Source: Warburgia ugandensis
Taxonomy: Eukaryota; Streptophyta; Magnoliopsida; Canellales; Canellaceae
Length of the DNA: 64,000 bases
Reading direction: 5' to 3'
Assembly: GCA_035236585.1 (NCBI GenBank)
Contig: CP141133.1
Coordinates: forward strand, 44,533,729 to 44,597,728
This document shows, one piece after another, positions 1-12,653 of the stretch (its first letter is position 1; every line of letters begins with the position of its first letter). Position numbers and translations under genes: made by a program. The notes below the pieces were generated by a model. It did not search any database. It was given only the letters and a program-made list of their open reading frames with translations, and had not been told where the DNA came from.

Positions 1-900
1 GATGATAAACAGTATTATGAATATTGGGAATGGTGGAATGAATTACTACAAAAATGTCCACATCATGCTTTTGAGAAATAGCAATAGGTGCAATACTTTT
101 GTGTGGGATTGATGCCTTAGAATAGGCAAATGGTAAATGATGCAAGTGGAGGCACCCTCATGCTAAAAGATGAGAGAGAGGCTTGGGAGTTCTTTCAGAC
201 ATTGGCAGATAATTTCTAGCAGTGGGATTATTCAAATAGAAGTGAGAGAAACAACTAACCTCTGAAGAAAGCCAATATATATGAGATTGGAGTGCATATA
301 GATCTATCCCATACTCTCCACTTTGTACTTGAAAGAATGGATAAGTATGATGGGAGAGCTGAAAAACATGAAACTATGTCTTAGTCCCTCTTGGCTGCAA
401 CATCTATTAAGCCTCCAGACGAGTCTTGTTTTCTCTATTCTAGCCCAGCCCATATGACCATATCTTGTCCATCAAATAGAGTGCTTTGAATATCTTGTTG
501 AACAAATAAATGCATTAAATGCATATCACAATCCTGACAAAAACCCATATTCTTAGACTTATAATCCTGGATGGGCTAGGCATCCAAATTTTTCCTGGTC
601 AAAGAATAACTACCTAAGGTGACTATGTGTGAACTACCTAACCAAAAGTATCATAGAGCTACAATTCCTCAACAACCATCTGGTTTCCAACAATCTCAAC
701 AACCAAAGAAACCCTCCTTTGAGGAAAACATTTAGGTCCTTATTGAAAGATCTTCAAAGAAAAATGAAAATGCTAACAAGGCTTTACATCAATTGCAAAA
801 TGATAGTCAACATTCAGTCCATGTCAACTCTCAAACCATAGCCAAGTTAGAGATGCAGGTGAGCCAACTATTAGCTACATTACAAAATAAAGTAAAGGGT
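1..900 (+). pseudogene. Athila-type gag remnant
   Basis: Seen: translated stretches match the usual Athila gag landmarks. Near 140-240 there is a segment reading GGTLMLKDEREAWEFF, the retrotransposon-gag core. Near 510-600 there is the C-terminal motif of type GWARHPNFSW. Known: Athila gag is the structural nucleocapsid-type protein of the particle. The sequence is not read in one frame and is treated as a fossil. The same GW-x-RH-P motif recurs in the two pol-less elements at 33640 and 51880, which ties them to this family. Confidence 0.65.
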
Positions 901-1098
901 TGGTTCTTTAGTTAGCCCATCCCTAACCCTAAGGGCCAATTTGAGATAGGGTTAAGTTCTTCAACACATAACCCTCATGAGGATGCCAAGTCTATAATAA
1001 CCCTTAGGAGCAGCTATAAGGATGATAACAAAGTTAAACAAGCTAAGGAAAATGAGGCAACCAAAACACAGGAGAAAGATAAAAGATAGACATCTCCG

Positions 1099-2012
1099 AT
1101 GGAACCTATAGTGGAGGCACCCTATGTTCCCAAAGCACCATTTCCTCAATTACTAAACAAGGCTAGAAAGGGAGGTAACTTCAATGGGCTTATGGATGTA
1201 TTCACACATGTACAAATTAACATTCCATTGCTCAATGCAATAAAAGATGTCCCCACCTATGCCAAGTTCCTAAAAGAGGTATGCACTAGAAAGAGAATGC
1301 TAAATGTACAAAAAAAGCTTTCCTTACTAAGTAGGTGAGCTCTTTGATTCAACACATGACCCCACTCAAGTTTAAAGGCCTAGGCCACCCTACAATTTCT
1401 TGCATTATTGAAGACCATGTCATAGATAGGGCACTACTTGACCTAGGGGCAAATATTAAATTGTTGCCATACTCTGTCTATGAGCAACTAAGGCTCGATG
1501 AGTTGAAACCAACCATTGCCATGCTATAATTAGAAAATGTATTAGTGAAGATACCGCATGGTTTGCTTGAAGATGTGTTAATATACGCAGACCAATTTTA
1601 TTACCTGGTTGATTTCATTGTACTAGTAACTGAACCTGTATTTCATCCCGATAGTCAAATTTCAATTATACTTGCATGTCCATTCCTACCAATGTCTAAT
1701 GCCATTATTAACTATAGGAATGATGTAATGAAATTGTCATTCGGTAACATTAATATTAAACTTAATGTCTTTAATGTCAATCAACAACATTTTGACCTTG
1801 ATGATTCTTTTGAAGTGAATTTGATCGAGAGTCTAATTCATGATATTCATCTACCATCTTCCATCTCTGACTCACTAGAGGGTTGTCTCATGCATTTTAA
1901 TGGAAATGTTGACTTATACAAGCCTATTGATGAGGTGACTAACCTTTTAGAGGCTACTCAAATCATGGATACCTCCAAGTGGTGCCCTTATATGGAGCCA
2001 CTCCCTCCTTAA
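1099..2012 (+). pseudogene. Aspartic protease region of element A
   Basis: Seen: the active-site-type motif LLDLGANIKLLPYSVYEQL lies at about 1430-1490. The flanking LKPTIAML and the downstream DFIVLVTEPVFHPDSQI (about 1610-1665) match the usual order DLGASINLMPYSVY...FYFPVDFIVLD of Athila/Tat proteases. Known: this enzyme matures the gag-pol polyprotein. It is part of a broken element. Confidence 0.75.
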
Positions 2013-2469
2013 AGCCTTTCCCCATACCCTCTATAGAGCAACCACCATCTTTAGCCCTAAAACCATTGCTTGACAAACTCAAATACTCTTATCTAGGACC
2101 AGATGAAACCTTACCTATTATAATAGCATCAGATTTAGACAAGGAATAGGAAGGAAAGTTACTTAATGTTCTCAAGGAACATAAGATTGCGCCAAGGTGG
2201 ACCACAATAGACATCAAAGGGATTAGTCCAACCATATGCATGTACAGGATACACCTGGAAGAAAATGTTAAACCCTCTAGGGAAACTCAGAGATGACTCA
2301 ATCACCATATGAAGGACATGGTCAAAGAGAAGTCCTTAAGCTTCTAGATATTAGCGTCATATACCCCATCTCCGATAGCACTTAAGTCGACCTCATTCAA
2401 GTTGTACCTAAGAAATCTTGAATCGCGATAGTCAAAATGAGAAGGATGACTTTGTACTTACCCGCATAC

Positions 2470-2900
2470 CACCAAGTGGAGAGTCTACATTGATTATTGA
2501 AATTTTAATGCGGTCATGAGGAAAGACCATTTTCCTCTACCTTTTATTGATCAAATGCTAGAGAGGTTGCCCAAACATAGCTATTATTGTGTTTTAAATA
2601 GATATTCTAGTTATAATTAGATTCCCATAGCACCTAAGGATTAGGAGAAGACCACTTTCACCTATCCTTTTGAAACCTTTACTTACCGACATATGCCTTA
2701 TGGGCTTTGCAACACTCCTACCACTTATCAAAGGTATATGTTGAGCACCTTTCCCGATATGGTACAAAGGTTTCTCAAGGTTTTCGTGAATGACTTCTCA
2801 ATATTTTGGTCTTCTTTTGACGAGTGCCTGCACCATTTGAAGTTAGTCTTGTAAGGTGTTAGGAGAAGAATTTAGTATTAAATTGTGAAAAGTGCCATTT
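2470..2900 (+). pseudogene. Reverse transcriptase region of element A
   Basis: Seen: DHFPLPFIDQMLERL near 2524-2568, the TYRHMPYGLCNTPTTYQR block near 2680-2735, and a catalytic-loop equivalent near 2785-2810 (FVNDFSIFW, where the family usually has a DD-containing loop). These are the ordered RT motifs of gypsy polymerases. Known: this domain copies genomic RNA into cDNA. It is decayed and not open over its length. Confidence 0.75.
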
Positions 2901-2901
2901 T

Positions 2902-3440
2902 ATGGTACAAAGTGGTATAGTTTTAGGCCACATTGTATCACACAATGGGACAGAGATAAATAAGTCTGAGGTGGATTTAATAGCCAACCTTGCTTCACTA
3001 AGGACAATAAAAGAAATCTTTTCCTTTCTAAGATATGCTCGCTTCTACAGAAGATTCATCAAGGACTTCAACAAAATGGCCATGCCCCTCTGTAATTTAC
3101 TGACAAAGGAAGCTACCTTTGACTTTGATGACGACTATAAGAAAGCATTTGAGTGGTTAAAGGCTAAGTTGACCTCTGCATCCATTATCCAATCACCTCA
3201 TTGGAATGCATAATTTGAGATAATGTGTGATGCATCAAATTATTCAATTGGAGCAAATTTGGTGCACCACATTGATAAACTTTCCCATGTGATAAATTAT
3301 GCTAGTAAAACACTAAATGATGCACAATTCAACTACTTGATTGTAGAAATAGTTATTCTCTATAGTGTTTTCTCTAGCTAAGTTTAGATATTACTTGTTG
3401 GTGTCTAAAGTCATATTGTTACTCGGATCATGCAGCTCTA
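2902..3440 (+). pseudogene. RT connection and RNase H region of element A
   Basis: Seen: LGHIVSHNGTEINKSEVDLI (about 2925-2980) and FLRYARFYRRFIKDF (about 3025-3070) are the end of the gypsy RT domain. MCDASNYSIGANL near 3220-3260 and ASKTLNDAQFNY near 3303-3340 are RNase H landmarks. Known: RNase H removes the RNA strand during reverse transcription. It is a remnant of a broken element. Confidence 0.75.
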
Positions 3441-3479
3441 AAGTACCTCCTTTCAAAAACAATGAAAAACCTAGGCTGA

Positions 3480-4260
3480 TCCATGGGAGCAAATTTGGGA
3501 CATAGATTTCATGGGACCCTTTCCTAATTCTTTTAGGAATTTATACATTCTAGTGAGAGTGGACTACATGTCTAAGTGGGTGAAGCTTGTACCCCAGAAA
3601 ACCAATGACCACAAGGTAGTGGTAAAAATTTTAAAGGAAAATATTTTTGCAAGGTTTGGAACTCCACAAGCCATAATTAGCGATGGGGAGAAAATTTTTT
3701 ATAATAAAGTGTTTGAAAATTTAATGAAAAAGTGTAGTGTTAACCATAGGATAGCTACCCCATACCACCCTAAGATCAGTGGCCATGTAAAGGTATCCAA
3801 TAGGGAAATTAAGTGTATCTGAGAGAAGACAGTCAATCCAAGTAGGAAAGATTGGTATGTGTGACTCAATGATGCTTTATGGGCCTATTACACTGCCTAT
3901 AAATCCCCCATCAGCATGTCATGTCTACAAAAAGGTCTACCACTTACCAGTAGAACTAGAACACAAGGCATATTGAGCAATCAAAAAGATCAATTTTGAA
4001 TTAGATTGTACTAGGACCCACTAGAAACTCCAACTCAATGAGTTGGATGAATTGAGAAAGGATGCATATGACCCAGCACGTCTATACAAAGACCAAATGA
4101 AGGTTCACCATAATCAACAAATCTTTAGGAAATCCTTCGCACCTGCACAAAAGGTTTTGTTGTATAATTCAAGATTTCATCTCTTTCTAAGAAAACTCAG
4201 ATCTTGTTAGACGAGACCTCACTTAGTATGCATAATATATCCTCATGGGGCCATCGAGGT
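3480..4260 (+). pseudogene. Integrase region of element A
   Basis: Seen: the integrase core begins at [10 protein letters not shown] (about 3488), continues with [17 protein letters not shown] and [15 protein letters not shown], and has [12 protein letters not shown] near 3750-3783. Further on are an ELEHKAYWAIKK-like stretch and LQLNELDELRKDAYDPARLY (about 4030-4090), the standard C-terminal landmarks of Athila/Tat integrases. Known: integrase joins the cDNA to the host chromosome. It is a fossil and not open along its length. Confidence 0.75.
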
Positions 4261-6190
4261 TAAAAAGGTAAAGGTCAAAGGTTCAAACCTTTCTTAGAAT
4301 GGCTTTAACTTTGAGATTTAAGAGACACTACTAGAGGCACCACATTATCATGACCCACCTTAGAATACTTTAGAGAACCTTGCAAATCATCATCCTTGCA
4401 ATCATCATTACGTCTGACTGAAGACATAAAACTTAGTGCTCCTTGGGAGGCAACCTAGATATTTTTCAAATCTTAATCTTCTACATGTTTCCATTCTCAT
4501 ATAGTTTCCTATGTTTTTAAACATTGGGGACAATTTTTTATTCAAGTCAGGGAGAAGATGTACACAAAGATTTTGGATTTTCTAAAGTTTTCTTGAAAAA
4601 AAATTTGTTTTTGAGGTAGAGTTCCCCAACTAGTATGAGAATTTGTTTTTCAAAACTTAGTAATTCTACTATTTTAACCTCTTAATGGAAGTGCATATGG
4701 CTAGTTTTGCATATTATTCAGTTATTGAAGCATTTTATGAAGGTTAATTCTTAGAAAATATTACACACAGCACATAGTCACGACTAACAGAGAGGTATGA
4801 CTTAGAGACCTTAGGGAAAAATCGGTAGAGACCTATAACTTGGTGAGTTTTTGAGACTATCTTCTTTCAATGAGTTATGAGTAATTTTAATTTTCTTCAA
4901 AGTGCATATTTAGTATGATTATGTTATCCTTGGTTGGCCTAGAGACATATAACATATCCAATGCAGTATACCACTAGTTAGCCCATTAAGCCAATTATTA
5001 AGACTTTTCTTTCTTAACCCCACTTACATTAACCCAGAAAAACCAAGAAATAAACATCCATTACCCATTATCAAAATGAGTAGTGTTAGTAAAAAAGCTT
5101 CAAAGGACAAAAAGTTAAAGAAGTCAAAAACAACAAGAAAAAGAAAAGTGAAAAGTAAGAAATATCAGAAATAGAGGAGAAAAAATGAAAGAAAAGGATG
5201 AGTATAAAAGAAATTCACTTCAGTCAAAGAAAAAAATTTCCAACAATTAAAAGAAGACCGCTACTCAATTTTGAACCTTTGAAACCCTTATACCTTTCTT
5301 CTTTGAACTTGCCCAACTCTACATTTCCTCTTGGATTGACTTACCCTAGCACATTTTCCAAACTTCTCCTCCCAACACTACCTAGCCTAGTCATCTTCTT
5401 CCTCAATTGGTAGGGGCTAGAAATGTTTCTAGCACCTAAATTCCAATTCATTTTTATACTTAGGAAGGAATTACATGTGTGGAAGGACAGGTGGCGAGGT
5501 GGGGAAAGCCAGCTACCCATGGAAAAGTGTTTCTATGTGGGTGGCTAGATTTCTCCCATCCAGCTGAATAACCCACTTCAGTTGTTTCCAATAAAAGCCC
5601 CCAATTATGCTAAAACTACACAATTATACCTAGGTTAGGTTCAATTTTGCAACTATACCCTAACCAGAAACATAAGAAATTTCTTATTCTCCATGTGTTT
5701 TGGGTCAAGCATAGGCTAGGCTTTCCTTTCACAAGTGACCTACTAATTCTTCATTTATTCATCATTTTTTAATTATAATTATCTTTCAAAAAATTACTTA
5801 GTAATTACCATATGTGATTTTTAATCTTTCCTTTATCTTGAAAATTTGTCTCTAAATCTCCAGATCATCCCAACCATCTCTCATTAGTTATTATCCTAAT
5901 GTAATTCCTTGAAGTGCTCATTCAATTTTTCCATTAATGGTTAAGACATATGCATAATAACTAATTAAATAAATGAAAATTTTTACCCTATTTTTTGTGA
6001 ATATATTAATTTATTAATTAGAATTATATGTTGACATATATTATAATTGGCTATGTTAAGATAGTTTAAATTAGATTTCAATTAAAATTCCATAAATTCA
6101 AAGATTGAGTCCTCGTGGGATCGACCGTATTTGCACTTTCTACACTCTAATAGATCTGTGAACTTGTAGCATTTTAAAATAAACAACAAG
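4260..6190 (+). repeat. 3' noncoding region and putative 3' LTR end of element A
   Basis: No gene is seen. The left part carries the conserved GGGAGGCAACC and GGGGACAAT blocks and a purine tract. The right end (about 6110-6180) has GTCCTCGTGGGATCGACC followed by CTNTA-rich sequence. This resembles the LTR ends just before the primer sites of the pol-less elements at 32110-32175 and 49785-49860. That resemblance is why the end is taken as the element's 3' LTR terminus. The LTR start was not located. Confidence 0.5.
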
Positions 6191-6192
6191 TA

Positions 6193-7674
6193 ATGCAAGA
6201 GATTCCCAACACATGGGAATATTTATTAGAGTAGACTTAAATGGTCAAGTAGGAAAAGAAAAGGAAGGATATGATAGGGTACATGAAGGGTATAGCTTTG
6301 TAGAAAGTAATGAGAGTTATCCTCAATTTTACTTGGGCAAATAACCTAGCTCTAGGAAAAACATATTTCTAGAAGAGGAAAGAACACTTACTAACCATAA
6401 AAAGAGGATCATATAAAATCCAAACTATCATTCTTCTACTTAGGAATACCGAGAGAACAACATATAAGGATTGTAAGGTGATACCTGGTGAGTGTTTCAC
6501 CACACAACATGGGTTAATGGTTATGGATATTTACATTAAGAGATGGAGAAAAGGGGTGTCCAAAAACTAAGTGGTGGAATTGAAAAGGAGAGAAGATCAC
6601 AAACAAGTCAATGGTTGAAGGAAAGTGGAACATGAAATAGAAGTAAATACCACGTGGACTAACATGGCTGAGTCAATTAAGAAAGTGGTAAGAGATGTTC
6701 TAGGAGTATCTAAAGGTAAAAACAACTAGTAAAGGAAACTTGATGGAGGAGTGGAAAAGTGCAAAAAATTATTAAAGAGAAATGGGTATGTTTTACGGCA
6801 TGGAAAAAGAATAGAAATAAAGAAAACTTTGAGCAATATAAGAATGCTAAAAAGCTTGCTATGTGAGCAATAAGTGAGGCTAAACTTAAGGCATATGATG
6901 ATCCCTATAACAGATTGGGTTCAAGATAAGGTGAGAAAGATGCGTTCAAACTTGCAAAAATAAGAGAACAAAAGAGTAAGGACTTAGACCACGTTAAATG
7001 CATTAAAAGTGATGATCAAAGGATACTAGTCAAAGATGACCAAATCAATTAAAGGTAGGAAAGTTGCTTTCAAAAATTACTAAATGATAAATATCCTGAG
7101 TATATAAAGATTGAGAGAACCATAAACCCAAATAATGTTTGACTATATAAGTATGACCATAGGATTAGGATATCTGAAGTGAACATGGCCTTGAGAAAGA
7201 TGATATCAAGAGAGGTCATGGCATTTGATGGTACACCAATAGAGGTTTGGAAGTATATGAGAGATATTGGAGTAGTTTGGCTGACAAAGTTGTTTAACAA
7301 GATTGTAGAATACAAGGAAATGTTAGATAAATGGAGGAAATGCTTTATCATACCAACTTATAAGAATAAAGGAGACATACAAAGTTAAACACATTGTCAC
7401 GCAATCAAACTTATTAACCATACCATGAAACTTTGAGAAAGAGTGATTGAGAAGAGGATATGACAAGAGATGAGTGCATCGAAAAGCCAATTTGGTTTCA
7501 TGCCTGGAAGGTGTACTATGCAAGCTATTTTCCTACTTAGACAATTGATAGAGAAATATAGGGAGAGAGGAAAGACCTCCACATGGTCCTTATTGACTTA
7601 GAAAATCTTATGATGGGGTCTTTAGAATTAATATTGTGGGTGCTACGCTAGAAAGGGATTTCAAGGGGGTCTAT
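6193..7674 (+). mobile_element. RTE-A, left part: 5'-truncated RTE-clade LINE
   Basis: Seen: the sequence begins at the equivalent of position 40296 in RTE-C and follows it through the endonuclease C-terminus, linker and the first RT motifs. Examples are KNKGDIQS near 7361-7385 and FGFMPGRCTMQAIFLLRQL near 7493-7548. The frame is interrupted repeatedly, so it is an old pseudogene. It lacks the endonuclease N-terminus, as is usual for 5'-truncated LINEs. Element E cuts it at 7674, and it resumes at 14462 at the directly following RTE position (the segment IDIIKDMYEG in RTE-C). Confidence 0.85.
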
Positions 7675-8260
7675 TGTGACGACCCGGGTTTTTCCATGCA
7701 TTTTTAAATGCAATATCTAATTCCTAAGGCGGGATGCATCCCTATTTGAAAACCATTTTATAAAAACGATGCAATGCAGCAAAAAATCTTTTGTTTTAAA
7801 CACATTTTGAAAACCCCGAGTGTCATTTGCTAATCAAAGTAGTTTTTGAAAAACTTTAGAAATCATAAGTGCTTTTCCCCAGATCTATCCAGTCAAAGCA
7901 CACAGCCTAACTATAATTAAATACAAATACATGTCCAAAGGGTAGAGAGTTTACTCACATGTATAGTTGTCTCCTTTGTTTATTCAGTTGCTTGTAGCAC
8001 TAATATCTCCTGAGACATCTCTTAGCACTCAACCCATCCCTGGGTCTCATTTATAAACTCCTGGGTACAAGGAGTCCTTATTAATTTTAATCTATTTAGA
8101 CATTAGATTGCTAAATCTGTTGTTTAGGGTCAAGGGTCCTTGCCTAATTCATTGCCAGGCTAGCTCCTCTAATATGGACCTACTTATTCAATAGTTAAAT
8201 TCCATGAATGGTCCTATGATCCTAATTTTAAAGTCTCATTAGGTCCGCGTGTCCCGGTTC

Positions 8261-8700
8261 CCAGGATACCCGTGCATCCTGGTTGAACCGCAACCTCCTC
8301 ACGTGCATGTGCGCCTAAAGGCCGTGCCAGAGACCGCGTTTTGCACATGCACATGCATGCTCAAGTGACGCGCTATGACGTGCATCATCACACGGACGCA
8401 CCTTGTAGCATGGCGCGTCTCAGCTCCTAGGGCACCCCGTGCATCCTGGTCGAGCTAAGACCTGTGCCCCATGTCGCGCATGTACCCGAAGGTCGCACCT
8501 GGGACAGTGTTCGCACGTGCACAAGCATGCCTAAGCGATGCGCTATGACGCGCATCATCGCACGGACACACCTTGTAGCATGGTGCTTCTCAGCTCCCAG
8601 GGCACCACGTGCACCCTGGTTGAGCCAGGACCCATGCTCCATGTCAGGCGCGCACCTGAGGCCATACCTGGGGCAGTGTATGCACTGTCATACACCTGGA
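8261..8700. repeat. GC-rich tandem repeat inside the LTR of E
   Basis: Units start at 8351 (ACATGCATGCTCAAG) and 8521 (ACAAGCATGCCTAAG), about 170 bp apart, with a partial unit before them from about 8261. Shared words include CGCTATGACG, GCATCATC and CACCTTGTAGCATGG. The right LTR carries a shorter version of the same array at about 13235-13560, so unit number varies between the two LTRs. Confidence 0.7.
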
Positions 8701-9150
8701 ACCCGTCCCAGGGACCTAGTCCCAGGTGCACATGGTGCTTGGCATCCTTGGGACGCCTGGGTCGTTCATGGCCGACTAGAGCCGGCATTGTCTTCTCCGG
8801 CTGGAAAAAGGCCAGATCCAGCATGGATCTTGGCCTGGGGGAACTGAAATGGAGGAAAGGGAAGGGAAGGTAAGGAGGGGCTTACCTGGCAGCTGGAGAT
8901 GGCGCTCCTCCTGGTAGGTTGCCTGCCTAACCCTTGGTGTTGGAAAACTCGAAGAAGGTAACTCCCATGTCGTGCAAGGCCAGAACAAGAGAAGAGAGGG
9001 GAATGGGGAGACAGGAATGGCCAGCCAGTCTTGGCCTGGCCGTTGCCGGAAACACAGAGGAATGGGTTTCCGGTTTTTGCCGGAAACCCCAGTCTCAAAT
9101 GACTGGAAAATCGCCGAAAAACGTGGTTTTTTTGGAGAGGGGAGATGGGG

Positions 9151-9160
9151 TTTTTATAGA
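9151..9160 (-). promoter_or_regulatory. TATA-type box in left LTR of E
   Basis: On the minus strand the sequence reads TCTATAAAAACCCC. The same box sits at 14042-14051 in the right LTR, which is the 5' LTR and therefore the likely promoter copy. Inferred core promoter from sequence only. Confidence 0.45.
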
Positions 9161-9571
9161 CCGGCTATGGCGGTGCCCCTCAATGGCTGTGCCGCCATTG
9201 GCGGTGGCAGATCCCTCTAGAAAAATTGGGATCGAGGGTTTCTGGGAGGGTCTAGAGGTTGAAGACAACAGGGGGTGCCGTTATCAAAACGACCCCCTGC
9301 ATTTTTTGTCCTTTTTCGTTTTTTTCGTTTTTCTATTTAATTTTCAGAAATACCCCTATCTTTAAATGGCTGTAACTTCTTCATACGAACTCCGTTTTGA
9401 GTGATTTTTGAGGCGTTGGATTCCATTTTTCAAGTAGAATATAATGGTACTAAGTTCACTCACAAATTCCTTCATTTACTATTTTAAATAAAATCAAACA
9501 TTCAACACAGTTTATTTCCTATAGAACGTTGAATTTTCGTTAAAAATAGTGTAAATTGCTCAGGCATTAGA

Positions 9572-12500
9572 TTATTACCCCCTTAAAAGAATTTTATCCT
9601 AGAAATTCCATAAATTATCATTTTGAAGGTATTTTGTCTCTTAGATAACTTCTTGCGAATGCATTTCCCTCTTAGGAATCAAACCTAGGCTTTACCTTAA
9701 TGTATCATTTTTATTGTTCCTTCTACAAGGCCTTACCTATAAGGGCCGCTTTCGCTACGTACTCTGATGCACACTCTTATACGTGCCAGTTTAACCATAG
9801 CAGTTTCTAGCTATAATTCATCTATCTCGAAATCCTTAGGTGCCCATACTTTTCTCATCGTGTATAGGATAGTCTCCTCGTAGGATCATGCTTCTATATT
9901 CATGTATAAATTACTCCATACTTCTTTGAGATCATATGATCTTATTTCTCCTATTTTGAATATCATAGGATAATCCCTTTTTCTTTTTATCTTTCATCTA
10001 ATGATCTCTTCATCATCCATATCTCCTTCTAATGGTTGGTTATATGTCATTAGTAAGAGTCCAAAAATTTACCTTCTTTCCATTGTGTCTAAGTTTGCTT
10101 CTTATCTTTCATATTTGTCCCTAAGATACTTCAATAACTAACATGGTATCATGTTCTCTATAGCCAAACCCTTGATTAACTTTGAATTTCAACTGTCTGT
10201 CGTTTTCCATATGTGACTTTATCCCCCGACCAAAGTTACATCAAATCATGAAAGCCAATTAATAGCATCTCACATCGAAGACCTTATCATATACTGAAAG
10301 TAAAATATCCTAACACCATATCCAGTTTCATAACTATTGAATTTATTGAACGCTTTTCTCCGTGAAGATTTTATCCAGACTCATGTCAAATGTTAATGGT
10401 CGATTCATCATCATGGGTCAAATGTTCTCGTCCAGAGGCCTACCTCACTATTCACATCAATTTGTCATTAGGATTTTCAATAATGTTCCCCTTTAAGTAA
10501 AGAAAAAAGTCTCTTATTTATAACCGATTATCCTTACTAGGTCATGGTTGAATTCCTTGGTCATCATCCTCTTTGTCCTTTCTTTACTTGATGGTTTCCT
10601 TCGTAGCCTTTCAGTCCAAAAGTTCTAAACTCAATCCGGTAGGGTTAGTCCTTAAGAAATTCCTTCAATTGATTTTTCGTACTTGGTATATTCTCATAAC
10701 AACTAACTTTTTGTCTAAAGGCATGTAACATCACATCTTCACCTTATAGTGCACTAGCCACCTCAACTTTTCTCCTTCCATTCCCTATATCAATATATTG
10801 TTCAGTCTTTTATTAAGGCTTTATCGTCAACCATGCAATCTGTATTGTCAGGAGGTATCCTCATAAGTAGTGATTTTCTCAATTCCTCAAATTTTATCCT
10901 TCAAGTGCCTCCTCATACTAAGCTTATAATAGCAATTCTCGTTCCATAACTACTACATCAAGTTATCTTTCAAGTCATTAAATCATCAAATTTTGAAAAA
11001 CACTCAGGTAAGCATGGAACATTCTCTTAGACATAGGAAGACTTTATTTGATTACCTGTTGATCTCTTTCCAGATTTATCCTTGTCATAAGCTCAAGGGT
11101 CTCTAAGGTGATCGGTACTTATCTACCTTTCTTTTCAATCCAAGTCATCAGCATCTTTCAGACCCAAAGTAATTTCTATGGTTTGTCATGGTATCTATTC
11201 GGGTTTGGAAAAGTCTGTCTCATTGGTGGAGATTGCTCCTTATTTTTGGCCCTTATCTCAATTGCAATTATCCTCATCAACTGACCTCATACCCTCAAAT
11301 GTCTTAGTCTAACAAGTACTTATTTCGAGGAAAACTCAAGTCTAAAGACTTATAACATCCCTCTGAGTATATAACTTCGACTATTTGATTAATTAGGGTG
11401 TGATACCTTTATTTAGTCAACAGTACTCTAAAGGTAATGACTAAATAATGGTCTTAAGATATTTGCTCTTCAACCTATAATAGCAAGACCTCAAGTTGAT
11501 CCTTGATGGTACCCTAATTGCTGAAGAAAGACAAATGGACAAGTCACTGTCCCGGCTTAATTCCTTTTTCAATATACTTTATTGGCAAGGTGGGATATCA
11601 CCAAATTTTCCTTTTTATGGATTATATCCATTGATGTTCCCCATAAGATAATGGATCTGATAAGAATCTAATTGTAATAATTGATATCAAACCATTTGTA
11701 GAATTTAATTTCCAGTTTGTCACCATTCCTCTTCAAAAATTTCTTATCGCATAATCTCCTGAAATTCGATACTCTACTCAAAGTCTTAAACCCCATATGC
11801 TTTCTCTCTTTTATACTCTTTTACAATAAGATCACCAACTCATCTAGTATTATTCCTTTGCGTTTGTTTGATCTACCTTCCTATAGGATGATAGAATTGT
11901 ATGTATCTCCATAGAGTCATGATCTTCTTCTTTTGAATATTCAATAGTCATCGAATACTTATAGTTACATCTCTATCTCTTTCTCTCTTTTCTTCAAAAT
12001 CCTTATTTTTGTCTACCTAGATCAATGTCTTCATGTGCTTTGTTGCATATAATCGATACTGCATCTACTCCTGTACTTAACAAATATGATAAACTGAATG
12101 CTTCTAAGAAATTCTAAACTGTCTTAAGATCATCATCAAAATTCTCCTCAAAGTCTGTCTTTTACATCCCCTATCATACTCATATCATATCCTTGTGATA
12201 GTGTACTCATATTCTGATATTCTTTATGATGGTAAGATAGCCATCTAAGTTCTTCGATGTTCTTATCTTTGATGAGATTGATCTCTTACAGGTTAGAACT
12301 ATCTACTAATAAGTTCACTAACATCTTCATTCATCATTCTCATCATAATCTAATTTATATATGAGCTTCCACATTTGCACCACATGACAATCCTTAATCC
12401 TTAAGTTGTCTTAGACTAGATTTTGGATAATGGTTGCACTATCCTCTGCCTAATTATTTGTTAAACCAAGCTGGGTTTCACTTATTTATTCATGGTGAAC

Positions 12501-12653
12501 TGCCTTGTGCATTAATATTGTAATCCTCAAATAGAAGTAGTCATCTCTACTTCTTCTATTTATACTACTTCTTCCTGATTTTCTCTATTGTCTATGGCCC
12601 TTGGACATGCTGGACTGGCTGTGAAAGGATAAAACCTGGGCTCTGATACCAAC
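9572..12653 (-). repeat. Interior of element E, no readable gene
   Basis: This 3.1 kb stretch lies between the two LTRs. The minus-strand end next to the left LTR contains a purine tract (about 9574-9592, AAGGGGG on the minus strand) preceded by a sequence like the usual end of gypsy pol. No domain could be read with confidence. It is either a much-decayed gag-pol or the body of a non-autonomous element. Confidence 0.5.
12638..12651 (-). other. Primer binding site of element E (tRNA-iMet type)
   Basis: The minus strand reads TGGTATCAGAGCCC, two bases inside the right LTR. Known: this is the initiator-methionine tRNA primer site used by many plant gypsy and copia elements. The same word follows the 5' LTR of G1 at 21478. 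It fixes the orientation of E. Confidence 0.8.

Larger units (their letters stand above)
1..6190 (+). mobile_element. Ty3/gypsy element, Athila/Tat type, 5' end off window (fossil A)
   Basis: Seen: in order on the plus strand, Athila-like gag, protease, reverse transcriptase, RNase H and integrase remnants, then a block with TTGGGAGGCAACC (4443-4455) and ACATTGGGGACAAT (4521-4534), and a purine-rich tract near 4546-4557. Known: this order and these two short blocks downstream of integrase are typical of the Athila/Tat branch of plant gypsy elements. The 5' LTR and primer site lie outside the window. The element is broken, with many interruptions across pol, and looks old. Its right end is met by a 5'-truncated RTE LINE. 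The exact 3' LTR boundaries were not found. Confidence 0.8.
7675..9571 (-). repeat. 3' LTR of element E (left copy)
   Basis: Direct repeat of 12654-14461, recognised by the shared start TGTGAYGACCCGGGTTTTTC and the shared end GTGTAAATTGCTC-GGCATTA. The middle (about 8230-9250) is strikingly GC-rich for this window and holds tandem units (see 8261-8700). A TATA-type box lies on the minus strand at 9151-9160. Open frames inside this GC-rich part on both strands are incidental. Confidence 0.85.

Noticed and set aside
8427-9365. Several overlapping open frames on both strands
   Set aside because: They lie in the GC-rich LTR of E, where stop codons are rare by composition. They recur in the other LTR and show no domain.
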